Of a stretch of 64,000 bases of DNA, positions 45,615-56,176 are shown one piece after another (position 1 is the stretch's first letter; every line of letters begins with the position of its first letter). The DNA lies in contig NW_026944221.1 in NCBI RefSeq assembly GCF_033297405.1, positions 186,001 through 250,000 of the forward strand. Reading direction: 5' to 3'. A program made the translations under genes and the position numbers. The notes under the pieces were generated by a model, which searched no databases, had not been told where the DNA came from, and was given only the letters and a program-made list of their open reading frames with translations. The DNA comes from Parathielavia appendiculata (Eukaryota; Ascomycota; Sordariomycetes; Sordariales; Chaetomiaceae).

Positions 45615-46289
45615 GATGATGTCGTGCTTTAACTTAAGCTGGTGAGATAGAAAGAGAAAGTCTCGGCGCGAAGCTTTCCACGGGGACTTATCAGTTTCGC
45701 AAGAAACAGCCAAGGTGTGCAGCCCCGTTGAGGATGGCGATGCTTGGTAGACAAAGGCAACCAAGAAAAGCCAGCACTCGATGATGAATCGATGGCACGA
45801 TTCCAGAAGGTTGACGAAAGGTGAAAAGGCTGAAGTTTGGGGAAAGTGAAAAGGCAGCCTCCAAAAGAAGCTTAGCCGTAGGACCCACTTTATTTGACCC
45901 CCCTATTGGCTTGGGCCACCCAACACTTGAAAGCCAAACACCACAGTTCATTTGTCAAAGAACATTTCGGAACAATTAGGGACTCGACACAAACACCGAG
46001 GTTCGATGTGCTCGAACCATCACTACACAAGAGTTCAACATTAATCCATTCGAGGACTTTTGTTTCAAATTTCTAAACACCTGGAGTTTACATATATTCT
46101 TTTAGCCCTCTATTCAGTAATCTTTCCTGGTTCTCTCTATGTCCGTTTCTAACTCTGAGAGACTTCTCCGGCTATTCGACTGAACCTACCGATCACAAGA
46201 TTAAGTACAAGCTCCAGAGAATGCTGGGGCCTGTACTGATACCCAATCAAAAGATGACGTTAGCTAACACAGGTCGCGTACGGAACCAT
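45615..46289. other. Promoter region of the SR gene and 3' flank of the acyltransferase pseudogene
   Basis: 675 bases with no recognised gene. The part near 45615-45900 should contain the SR promoter and leader. AT content rises between about 46050 and 46290. Confidence 0.5.
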
Positions 46290-47800
46290 TTAATACGGCT
46301 CAACCTCACCAACTGGCAGGTGTGCTTGTGTCAACCTTTGTCTTCGACTTGCACAGGGTGACGATAGGGAACAGATATACAGGCAGTTGGCACACTGCAG
46401 GACTAGCAGGTAGCCGCTCAGTTTCCTAAAGATGCACCACATGCTCAGCTCGTGGACGCAGGCCGACAAAAAGAAGGTGCTGACGGTCGCCGTGTCTTTG
46501 TCGACCTTCAAAGCCGAGACGGAGCTGTGGTAGACATGGCGCACCGGAAAGTGATGCATCGGCCTGTTCCAGTCCCGCGCAAACTGGTCCCACGACACGC
46601 AGTTCCGCCAGGCATCGTAGAAGCCACGGTCCGCAAAGTAGGTCACCTCAGCCAGGAAGTTGAGGATGGTCACCCAGATCCCAGACGAGGTACCAGGTCA
46701 GCAGTTGCTCCATCATGAAGGGGCCGAAGCACGTCACCGCCTTCTCGGCCGCGTAGGACCAGTTGATGGATTCGGAGGGGGGGTACCCGAGTTAGTACAC
46801 CACGGTCGGCAGCACGATGTACCCGTAGTGGTTGCGCAATGTGAGGTTATTGGGGTACTCGCGGCCCGGTGTCGTGGACATGCCCTTGAGCTCGTCCGAC
46901 AGGGCGGCGACCTCCCACTTCAACACCTGCTCAAAGACGTGCACTTGCTTCGCCTCCAGCGGTTCGACCGATTCGATTACAGCGACGATCCTCACAACAT
47001 CCAGCACCTTCTCACACGGCAGACAATGCCATCGTTCCTTGGCCGTTGGCACCTTTGCAAGAGGCGATATGTTGATATCCGACACAGGGGCTTTTGTCTT
47101 GGCCGGGGAGGTAACTGGAGATATGCGGCCCAGCTGCTTGAGCCACGCCAGCAACCGTGCCCGCCGCTTGTACACGGTCGACAGATGCCCTTTTGTAAAA
47201 TGCGTACTAGTGCTGTTTCACCAGCATGACCGAGCCATGCAGCACAAAAAACACGGTGTGTGTCCACGGCCAGTCCCGCCACATGGTCAGCCGGACCACG
47301 CCGGCGATAAACACCGTCTGCCAGACCTGCACAACACTCTCATCAGCACACCTCCGCATTACCTTACCTTAAGCTAAGAATGACAAAGACAATTTGAGAA
47401 ACTGAGCAAAAGATAGAACCTACGTGCTGCAAAACCCACCCACCCCGATCCCATTGTAACACCCCGCTCACCACCACTTTCTGAAGCACCCACCCATACC
47501 CGATAGCACCACACATAACCTCATCCGCCTAACCCAAGACCGCCAACTCGTTCCCAACGGCCCCAACCATGCCCCGCATGATTTTGTTGGTGCCGAGCAG
47601 GCTGCCGTGCGCCCGCCAGTTGTCGGCGCCGATCTGGACGGCGAAGAACACGCCCATCCAGAAGAGCGTGAAAAAGCCAGCGAATGGCGAGCTGGCGGCG
47701 AGCGGGTTCTGTCGGTCAAAAGTGCTGAAGGTGTGGGTGAAGACTGGGGTGGTGTATCTTCTCCTGGGGTTGTTGTTGGTGGTGCGGTGTAAGTGGTGGT
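46290..47800 (-). pseudogene. Sterol O-acyltransferase (ACAT/ARE, MBOAT family) pseudogene
   Basis: Translated pieces on the minus strand follow the order of a fungal sterol acyltransferase, an ER membrane enzyme that makes steryl esters: PVFTHTFSTFDRQNP, SPFAGFFTLFWMGVFF, RDWPWTHTVFFVLHG, YPNNLTLRNHYGYIVLP, PFMMEQLLTWYLVWD, FADRGFYDAWRN, SWDQFARDWNRPMHHF and ACVHELSMWCIF. They cannot be joined into one frame. In-frame stops lie at 47531-47529 (TAG), 47209-47207 (TAG) and 46794-46792 (TAA). Frameshifts are needed near 47185, 46685 and 46400. About 50-60 codons between AEKAVTCFG and PFMMEQLL (around 46735) are missing. The conserved FYxDWWN motif has decayed to FYDAWRN, while the HEL catalytic His region remains. 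Base composition is normal, so the decay is not mainly RIP. Upstream low-complexity frames to 48356 may be N-terminal relics. Confidence 0.85.
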
Positions 47801-49140
47801 GGAGTGGGGGTATTACTGTGCGGGATGGGGTCGAGGGGGTTGTTGAACTCGCTGATGGCGAGTTGCTGCTGTTGGTGGTGGTAGCAGTGTGGTGGGTGTT
47901 GTTGTCTTCGACTGGCGGATGGCGGCGGTGTGCTGGGGTTGAGCCGTCTTGTGACGGGGCAGAGAGGAAGAGGGAGGCAGAAGGGGCGATCTTGCTTCCT
48001 GCCGGTTGAAATCATGGGAATTAGATGATAGAGCCGCTTGGCCACTCTGGTCCTGTGAGCCTGGTGTAGGCCTCCGTCGTCTTACTGACACGACATCCGG
48101 TGATTTGCAGTAGAGAGAACCGGGTTCGTCCGTCGGTCGTCATCAGCAGTCCTGAAGTTGAGCTCCATATGCCCAAATTTTCGTGATGGTTGAGACTGTC
48201 GTTGGGTGAGGACAAGGTGCCAACGGCTGGGAAAGGGAAGCTCGAGCCATTGTTATCCAGGGGAGCCTCGTCGGCGCCCATGCCGATGGTAGGGACAGAC
48301 TTGGCCCCAGTTGCGGAGTCGACTCGGTCGTAGTTGGGGTCTGTTTCTCGGACCATGCGGGGCGCTGCAGGACAAGGTAAAAGTTCGGGATAATCAGCCG
48401 TGTATGAGCTAGCAACTCTTGATGACTCAGGTCCGTTGCAAAAAAGTTAATTATGGAAGCCGGAACCAAGCCTTCATAATCAAATGCATTGGTCGTGGTG
48501 TGAGTACCATCTCACTCAGGCCAGGGATTGGGAGAGTGAGCTATGCCCCTCAACCATCAATGTGACACCAAAGTTCGGCATTGTCGGTTTCAACGCTGTG
48601 GGTTGTTCTCATTAAGAGAGGGGGTAAAGGGACAGCTGGAATGGCGGCTTGACCGACGCTTACCACAAGGGATCCTAAACACGTTCCAATCAGGTGACAA
48701 ACTAACGACGGTGACTTGCGGTTAGTCGTGATCGATTGATCAGACCTGAGAGATACAAGACCGGCACAGAAGAGTGATCAGCCATTGAAGTGCTGGGTAT
48801 GAGCATGGCCTTAGTTCTTGGGGCCCACACTTCCTCAGAACGTGGATTCCTTCCATCGATAGACGCCAGATATATGGCACCACACACCTCGCTCACGTGG
48901 CCGAAGATCAAGAAACCACCTTAGTAACCCAAATTGCGTACCAAACGTCATTAGATTACTTACACGGCCTGGAGACAGGCCTTAACGACCCTTTGTTCTG
49001 TTGAGCAGGCCAACCAGACTCAATGTCCAAACAGCAGGTACGCCGACGGATGCGCTCAACGAAGACATCGTTCAAAGCCCATCATCCCATTGATGTTTCC
49101 GCTAACATCTCGATAGGTATCCCGCAACTTCATCGGTCAA
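47801..49140. other. Region upstream of the acyltransferase pseudogene
   Basis: 1.3 kb. The first part (47801-48090) is a GT-rich low-complexity tract on the plus strand (Pro/Thr/His-rich on the minus strand), perhaps the decayed disordered N-terminus of the acyltransferase. A 111-codon minus-strand frame at 48021-48356 (MVRETDPNYDRVDSATGAKS) is of uncertain status. From 48360 to 49140, the 3' flank of the tyrosyl-tRNA synthetase gene, I see no gene. Confidence 0.45.
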
Positions 49141-50448
49141 TCAGTTAAGAGCCTCCCCATTTAGCTGGACTGGTAATTCCGTCTCCTTGGTATCGGGTTG
49201 CTCCCTTACGCCGCCAGGATAACGTGTACCCTTGTTCTTCACCTTTTTCTCCTTCTTTGGTGGTGGCGGGTAAGCCTTGTCGGCAATCTCTCGCCATTCC
49301 TTGGAAGCTTGGAAGGCTTGTTGAATGGGAGCTAGAAGGGCGTTCAACTCTCGTGTGACGGCGGGTTTGATGAGTTGCGGTGTTAGCTGCAAACAAAGTC
49401 AGCACCCGAAACTCCTATTACCATGGCGAGGGACGAAGACACACCACATCGGTCTTGTAATCCTCGCGAATCTTTTCAATGTCTGTGTAAACCAGCGGCT
49501 CTAACCCGTCCCGCTCACGGTCGACGCGGAACTCCGCGCTGCCGCGCAGGCGCGCAGCAGGCAACAGGACGAACTCGATAAAGGCAAGCAACCCGTTCTC
49601 CTCAACAACTTGAGGCGCGGCGTGCGCCTTTTTGATTTTTTTAGCCACCGTCTCGGGAGGATCAAGCAGGTCAATCTTGCTGTCGGGGTCGCTCGAGCTC
49701 ATCTTGCCGCCGTGCAGGCCGGGAACCATGGGGTTGAGCAAGTGGGCGCGCTCCCGGTAGCCGAGCTTCGGCAGCCACTCTTTAGCCGCCGTAAACAGTT
49801 TCCGCTGGTCCATCCCCCCAAACTGCGCGTCGCAATCCAAGTACTGCTCGTCCAGCACCTGCAGGATGGGGTACAGCAGGCCGCTCAACGGCGCATTGTC
49901 CGTCTGTTTGACCACCTCGGCGCCGGCCTTCTTGGCGTCGTGCTCTGAGATGATGGAAGCCATCTTGTACACGTCCATGACGTACTCGGGGCTCTTCTGA
50001 TACGAGCTTCCTAGCACGACGCGCAGCTTCTCTGTCGACACGCCGACGGCCTGGAGCATGGTTGTGATGATGTGGCGGTAAAACTCGGCGCGTTGCGCGA
50101 CCAACTCGAGGGGCGCCTTGAGGTTGTCAAGGAAGCCGTGGATATCGGCGAGGAGGATGGTCACATCGCAGCCGGCGGCGAGGAACTGGGCGATCTTGAT
50201 GGCGGGGACGAAGTAGCCACAGTGCGGGCGGCCTGTTGTCGCGGTACCTGTGTCATCGAGAGTCAGCATCGCCAGTATCAATGCAGTACAATAGCGCAGG
50301 TGACAAGGCATTCCCGCGTATACCTACCCCAGTAAATCTTGGGGTGTTTCCCCTCATCGAGGATTTTCTTAATGATCTCTTCGTTGAGCACCTCGGCCAG
50401 GTTCTCCTTGATGAGAGCGAACCTCTTGTCTGAATCCGCAGTCGCCAT
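49141..50448 (-). CDS. tys1: Cytosolic tyrosyl-tRNA synthetase
   Basis: The exons are 50448-50328, 50247-49445 and 49386-49141, giving 389 residues. It is a class I aminoacyl-tRNA synthetase that charges tRNA-Tyr for cytosolic translation. Splicing joins KHPKIYW to GTATTGRPHCGYFVP, placing the HIGH-equivalent motif (RPHCGYF) at the start of exon 2. The KMSKS-equivalent is GGKMSSSDPDSKIDLLD. The tyrosine-binding region includes LLADIHGFLDNLKAPLE and QFGGMDQRKLF. The eukaryotic/archaeal-type anticodon domain follows, and a Lys-rich tail (PPPPKKEKKVKNKGTRYPGG) precedes the stop. The protein has no mitochondrial leader and lacks the EMAPII-like extension of animal enzymes. All three exons close in frame. 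Confidence 0.97.
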
Positions 50449-51848
50449 TGTGTCCTGTCTTGCCGCAGGGCTTGGAAAGTGTCAAGCAGAATTCTGGTCG
50501 ACGTCACGTCGTCCAGCTTGAAAAATGAGGTGGCCCGAAGTGTTGACTCAAATCATGGTGGGGCAGCCCGCCCTCGGCGGCGGCGGGATGGCGGGCCTGC
50601 TGCCGGATAAAACCGCCACTCGTTGCCGCTTTTTGACAATGACCCACTGGTGAACCCTGATGACTGGAAGCATGTCGCCAGGAACCATCTAAAACCGATT
50701 CGAGATATCGCAGTGTTGACCCACACTATCCCGCTTGGAATAAGACGTCGCGGCTACTTGTTGCGGCCGGTGCACGCTGCTTTTGGCTGAAACCATGACA
50801 AAAAAACCTAAAAAGCTCACCACTCAGCCCCCGAAGGAGGTGAATGGCTACGAAAATCCTGGGACCAATTATTTACTTCGCTGGGGTTGTCCCCGAGGCG
50901 TACTCCCCACAGAGGGGGGTGTTAGCTCTCCTCCAAAAATGAATAGAAGGGTGACCTCTTCTGAGGGAGAGGTCGTCCCAAACCCTTCTAGCTATGTCAT
51001 CTGACTTGTTAGGGGACGATATAAGGATGGACGTGGACCTAATACATATAGCTGGTGCAGCCTGCATGGTACGTCAGTGCGTATGGGCCCGTTTGTTGTG
51101 ATGGAACTCTACGGAGCTATTGTGTAAGGCTGAGATTAGGATTGGCTCGAAGCTCAATCTAAGAATATATACCAACGGCCTGATAGGGGCGTGTCATGCC
51201 ACTTTGCTCGGAATAACACCCAAAGTGTTGGGCTTTCAGATGCAGACGGTTGACATACGGCGAGGTTGGCGAGGAGAAGATGTCCATGGAATACCGTAGG
51301 ATAACGTATGAACCAGACTCATACACAGCCATAAACATTCCCTCGACAATACCCGGGCCGTCGATGCGCCTTGTTTCAGTCATGAGTCTACTCAAAAGGA
51401 AATGGATCCATACACGTACGGATAGGGCTGATTTATCAGACAAGACTTTTCCAAGTAATGGGAGTGCTTCTGCTCATTCGTCACCGCTCCGGTATAAGCT
51501 GTTCGGCTATAGGCACTGCAAATCTGGTTCGAGTATCTCGGTGTTTGGTGCCCTGTACAATGAATCATAACTGCTCTGGCTGATGTTGTAATCTGCCATC
51601 TTTAAAGTTCGCTGCCATCTGCCGCTCGCTCTGCTCCCTAGGGACAGCCAACGGGATAGCAATGGTTCGAACTCATAATTCACATGTCACTCTCTCAGCT
51701 ACCGCGGATAAGAAATCCGACCGGCCTTAGAGAACACAAAAGTGGGGTAGTTAATAACCATGGATCGTCATGGATCATTCGACCTTCTTTTCCTGGAACC
51801 AGCCTGCCACTCTATCCGTGAAACGCTGCCTAAGGTATTGTACCCCGC
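50449..51848. other. Intergenic region between tyrosyl-tRNA synthetase and fimbrin genes
   Basis: 1.4 kb. The left part is the synthetase promoter. Bases 50810-51060 carry a diverged repeat also found at 55700-55950. The remainder (51060-51848) is AT-richer with no recognised gene. Confidence 0.5.
50810..51060 (+). repeat. Dispersed repeat, copy A
   Basis: Shares with 55700-55950 a well conserved core, CTCACCAyTCAG...GGAsGTrAATGGCTACGAAArTCCTGGGACCA, and then weaker matches in the same order: a tTACTTCGCtgg/tGCTTCGCggc step, the ending CCyTCyTAGCTAkGTC..., and cctaATACATATAGCtggt/cctaCCACGTATAGCgggt. No coding frame spans it. Confidence 0.65.
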
Positions 51849-54045
51849 CTACTGCATCTTCTCGTACGTCGCCATCAACGATCCTGTAGGTCTGTCAGCT
51901 TCTCCATCGTGGACACACACCCAGGCAGGGGAGCCCTGTACTTACCAATAAACGTCGTCACCAGGCGGCTGCGGACTTGGCAGATATCCTCCGGCACCAG
52001 CCAGATGGTGGCGCCCATCTTTCTCGCAATGCTGATGCTGAGCTTGGCATTTAGGTACGCCTCCTCGTCCGTGTTGCCGGCTGTAACCAGGTCGTAGTCA
52101 ACATAACTGCTCTTCATGCCGTTGAGCACATCCAACAAGAAAACGCCCGTGCCGATGGCCGGGTCCTTGAAAGAGCGGATGCTCGAGTTGCGGCCCCCCT
52201 TGCGGCTCATGTCGTTGGCCCACCGGATCATCTCAGCGTCCGTAATCTCGCGCTTGCCGAGGCGTTGCGCCAGGCCCTTGAGCGTCAGCGTGATGTCTTT
52301 GCGCATCAGCTGCCACACGAGGGCTAGGGTGAGCTTCCGCTGCCCGTCCGTGATGTCGGCGCCCTGAATGCCGACCAGCGAGAAGCCGTTTTGCTTGCCG
52401 AGCTCAATGGCGTAATTGGTGTTCTCGACCGCCTTGAACCGCGACATCTCGCCTCCTCCCGCCGGCCGCTTGTTGACGCACCGCCAGTTAACCGACCCGT
52501 CGATCACCTTGTCGTAAGCCTGCATCAGAATGGTGCCGTCGCGGAGGTCGTCGAAGAAGGACTGGACGGCCGGCTGCACATCCAAGCTGTTGAGCCACAG
52601 GGTGAACACGCGGGCCTCGCGTTCGCCCTCGGCGTCAAAGTCCTCCACTTCGATCTTCTCCTCCTCGGTGATGGGGTCGAGAGCGGGATGTGTGTTGAAG
52701 AGATTGGCAACAAAGGCGAGGTTGAGCTTGGGGTTGCCGGCGACGAGCGAGGAGGGAGTGAGGAACTTGCGGCACCCTAGCCTGTCAGCATTCTGGAGCA
52801 CTTCCTCTGCCCGCTGGTGCAGATCCCGGGTCTGCAACGGGGCACGAGTGCAGCCGTACTCGTGGCCGATCTGCGCCAGCAGCACCGTGTAGTTCTCGCC
52901 GTCCTTCACGTCGGTCGAGAAGTTCTGCACTCTCCTCGGCCAGTTGGCGGCCTTGAGGTGGTAGTTGAACCACCGGAGAAGAATCTGCTCTGGCGGGAGC
53001 CGCAGGAACTGCTCGAGCGTCTCGTCCTCCTCAAGCAGACGGTAGAGCTCGGGGTGCAGCTTGATGTCGATCTTGCCTAGCAGACCGCGGCGGATGATTT
53101 GCCAGATGAGGCCGAGAATGAGATGCTCCCGGACCTCGATGATATCCCCGCTGCCAATGTTGACTACCGAACAACCGATACCCTTCGCCGACTCGATGAC
53201 GATGTTGTTGTTTTCGGTCATCTGGAACGCATTGAGCGTCTTGCCCTTCTTCCCTGGCAGGTTCAGCACACGCTCGTCGATGGTGTCGGGGACACTGTCG
53301 TTGATGAGCTTCGCCAGGACCAGACCATCCTTGCACTCGTCGAACATCTCGAAAGTGTCTGTGGGAAATGGCAACCGATTGCCAATATCCGGGTCGCCCG
53401 CGAGCACTGCGTTGATGTGGCGGGTGAACTCGGTGCGTTCATCCTCGTTGATGGTGTGAGTGATGTTAGAGTTCGAACCTTGCACGAAGATTTTGCCGCT
53501 GCTGCCGATGCTGGGTTTGGAAGCGTGGCCGCCGCCTGTCCGCTGGGAGATGACGGCTGCTGGGGTGGATGCCGCGGCAGCGGCAACCTTCTGGGAGCCA
53601 GCAGGAGAGTCGCGGAGCTTGGCGATAAGCTGAAACCAGTATTAGCTGTTGTAGTCGCAGAGGGAGGGCAGTGCATGTTGCGGGGGTCGACGGGCGTGCC
53701 CGAGACAAGCTTGCGCTAGCCGAGGATCCATGGAAGCGGTACATACCCCAACATAGTCTTCTAGCTCAACTCGCCGGGAGGAATCAAGTTCAACTTCCTT
53801 CAGGGCCTGACGGACCACGTCGTAGGGTTGGCGCTCACTCGCTTGCGTGGCCTTGATGGCAGTCGCCTCGTCAATGTACCCCTTGTCGTCGACATCGAGC
53901 TTGCGAAAAGCGTCGGCGAGTGAGAAGATGTCATTTTGCTGGAATTGAGGAAATTTCCTGCCCGATGCGTCAGTCACAACTGCTCGGTAGGTATGCGCTG
54001 CGGTAGTTGCTGTATCCCTAACCTCTGCAGCTTGAGGACGTTCAT
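51849..54045 (-). CDS. sac6: Fimbrin (plastin), actin-bundling protein
   Basis: The exons are 54045-54023, 53957-53747, 53629-51946 and 51883-51849, giving 650 residues. Fimbrin cross-links actin filaments in endocytic patches and the subapical collar. The 7-residue first exon plus exon 2 give MNVLKLQRKFPQFQQNDIFS and a degenerate EF-hand region (KLDVDDKGYIDEATAIKA). Four calponin-homology domains arranged as two actin-binding modules fill residues 115-640, with landmarks NLPGKKGKTLNAFQMTENNN, LGLIWQIIRRGLL, RKLTLALVWQLMRKD and DAEMIRWANDM. The short last exon supplies the conserved end GSLMATYEKMQ. An acceptor 8 bases earlier would give a shorter, non-family end. It is divergent from the RING-like gene. 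Confidence 0.97.
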
Positions 54046-54807
54046 GGTGGCACACGCCGAATCTTTTGAAGCGAATCTGCAAATGGTTGACGATGCTCTC
54101 TGCAAGAGAAGCCAGCGCAAGGGCTGGCGAAGGAGACAGGAAGTATGTTTCGCTACAGATAAAGCTGGAGGATAAGGCGAGGCAGCCGGAAGCGAGTCCG
54201 CTCAGACGCGAGGCGTGATATTCTCGCCTTTTTGTTTCTCTCCGGAAGCCTGGGAGCACTTGTTCGTTCTGGGTTGGGTTGGCGGGGGTGGAGGGGTTCC
54301 TTGCGCAAGGGGCTCGGGTGCCTCTGATGTAATCCGACCGGGCCAGGAGCCAAGCCACAGCGAGGATTGCGTAACGGCCCAATCAGCCGTCAGGCAGCGC
54401 TTGTTTCTTTTGCAGGGGAGGATGTTAAGACGTGGCCGAGCTTGACCTATTCATACTGTGAAAAGGCAGCAGAATAAGGAAGTTGAGCCGCATACCACAC
54501 TAACACCGAGGCGACGGAGTTTTTTTTATGTTTTTTCTTCCTTGGCATCTTGGGATAGCTTCACAAGCAAGTGGAATACACCGGTGCATGTGAGGCGCAA
54601 ACCCTTCCAGGTGGCCAGAACGGGTCACTCCGACACTGGACCCGACGCAAGAGGAAACCCTCAAGGTTGGAAAATCACTTCTATCCCGACCCCGAGCCAG
54701 ATGTTACTGACGCGAGTTCCTAGCATCAAAATCCGAAGACCTTTCACATCGATTCCTCACTTGAACATCTTCCCACATACGTGATTTTTCCTCGCTGAAC
54801 CCCCAAA
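54046..54807. promoter_or_regulatory. Divergent promoter region of fimbrin and RING-like genes
   Basis: 762 bases between opposed start codons. The fimbrin-proximal 180 bases are pyrimidine-rich on the fimbrin strand. No defined element was assigned. Confidence 0.45.
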
Positions 54808-55626
54808 ATGACGGAAATTTGCAAATCATGCCACGACCCCCTCAGCTTAACCCTCGACCCGGAAGAGTCAGACGGCGAAGGTGAAACCGTCCCGGATGAC
54901 CTCTTACTTCCCTGCGGCTGCCACTACCACTGGCAATGCCTTGTCGACGAGTCCAGCAGCATAACCGCCACCCTCACCTGCCCCTTCTGCAACAGCTACC
55001 TCCCCTCCAACCACCCCTCCACCGCCGCCGGCGCCTCCTCGTCCTCGTCGTCATCAGCACCGCAACCCGCCCTCACAACCCCCACCATTCTCACCCACTA
55101 CACCAACGAAGGCGGCGTCCAACCAGACCTAGACATCTACCCGACCTTGGCAGAAGAGTCCTTCCTCAGCACCCACCCGGAAGCCCGCCCCGCGCGCGCC
55201 TTCCACACGCTCGTCTCCGAAGGCGACGTCCAGGGCATGGTCGAGCTGCTCTCGGACATGGACTCGCCCGATTCTTCGGACCTGGAGGCTACTCCGCTCA
55301 GCGCAGCCCAGCTCCTCACATGGCGCGACCCGCTCAACGGCGGGCGGAGCGCGCTGCACGTGGCGCTCAAGGCCCGGCAGGAGGAGGCCGTGTGGCTGCT
55401 ACTCTGGCTGGGGAGCGGGGCCAACCGGGAAGTTTTCCCCGATGCGGTTGTGCAGGTCGCACAGGCGATGGGGTTGCCTAGACGCGGGGAAGGATCAGGG
55501 CCGGTGGTCCCGGTGGAGGAGGACGTGTGGTTTGTGAGGGATGACAGGGGCAGGACGGCGGGGGATGTTTGCTTAGAGTTGGGGCCGCCGTGGACGAGGT
55601 TGGTTGAAGGGGGTTTGTTTAGCTGA
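54808..55626 (+). CDS. Small RING-like zinc protein, function unknown
   Basis: Single-exon gene, 272 residues. Residues 5-61 carry a cross-brace-like pattern: Cys5-x2-Cys8, then Cys36, Cys38, His39, His41 and Cys44 (LLPCGCHYHWQC), then Cys58-x2-Cys61 (CPFC). This fits a RING-type domain and suggests ubiquitin-ligase activity, which is an inference. A Ser/Ala-rich linker (70-85) follows. Residues 125-270 contain helical pairs resembling two or three degenerate ankyrin-like repeats (FHTLVSEGDVQGMVELLSD, GRSALHVALKARQEEAVWLL, RGRTAGDVCLELG). I do not recognise a named family. The second zinc ligand group is crowded compared with classic RING fingers. Codon use is strongly C/G-ending, like its neighbours, supporting a real gene. 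Confidence 0.8.
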   Translation: MTEICKSCHDPLSLTLDPEESDGEGETVPDDLLLPCGCHYHWQCLVDESSSITATLTCPFCNSYLPSNHPSTAAGASSSSSSSAPQPALTTPTILTHYTNEGGVQPDLDIYPTLAEESFLSTHPEARPARAFHTLVSEGDVQGMVELLSDMDSPDSSDLEATPLSAAQLLTWRDPLNGGRSALHVALKARQEEAVWLLLWLGSGANREVFPDAVVQVAQAMGLPRRGEGSGPVVPVEEDVWFVRDDRGRTAGDVCLELGPPWTRLVEGGLFS

Positions 55627-56176
55627 GGTTTAGTCAGGGGTGAAGAGACCATGGAACTAGGAGAGGGTAAAACAGAGGAGAGTGTTGGGAAAATACAAAA
55701 ACTCACCATTCAGTTCCTGGAGGACGTAAATGGCTACGAAAGTCCTGGGACCACTGTGTTTGCTTCGCGGCCCGTGAACGGCGTTCGAAAATCGGTGTTG
55801 GGCGGCGAGTCGATGGTGACTTCCCTCTGGGGAGGGCACCTGTCTCACAGGGATGTTGAGGTCTTCCAGCCCTCCTAGCTAGGTCGTGAATCTGCTCGAA
55901 GTGGCGCTGGAGACGAGGAATGTGGGCCTACCACGTATAGCGGGTGGCTGGATGGCCAGGAAGATATCGAAACCATCCCGTTGGCCGATTAGTGAGAACT
56001 GGTCTCGGACCACCACAAGCCAACGGTGTGTACACACAAGAATGCACAAGTACATTCGTTCAATTTAAGTTGAACCGGTAATCTATCACCTTCTAGCCCT
56101 TCGCCATGCAAAGCCCACTCTCCTTCACGCCGTGGACTAAACCACCCTTCCATTCAACCGCTCCTGATCATCACTT
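55627..56176. other. Convergent 3' region between the RING-like and DDHD genes
   Basis: 550 bases between facing stop codons. Most of it is copy B of the dispersed repeat (55700-55950). Otherwise it is presumed 3' UTRs. Confidence 0.5.
55700..55950 (+). repeat. Dispersed repeat, copy B
   Basis: Direct-orientation relative of 50810-51060. The best core is ATGGCTACGAAAGTCCTGGG, against ATGGCTACGAAAATCCTGGG in copy A. Copy B is more GC-rich than copy A, and several differences are transitions. Confidence 0.65.

Noticed and set aside
51651..51700. ggttcgaact-like box resembling a tRNA T-arm
   Set aside because: No matching acceptor stem, D-arm or anticodon arm could be folded around it. No other tRNA or 5S rRNA gene was recognised in the window.
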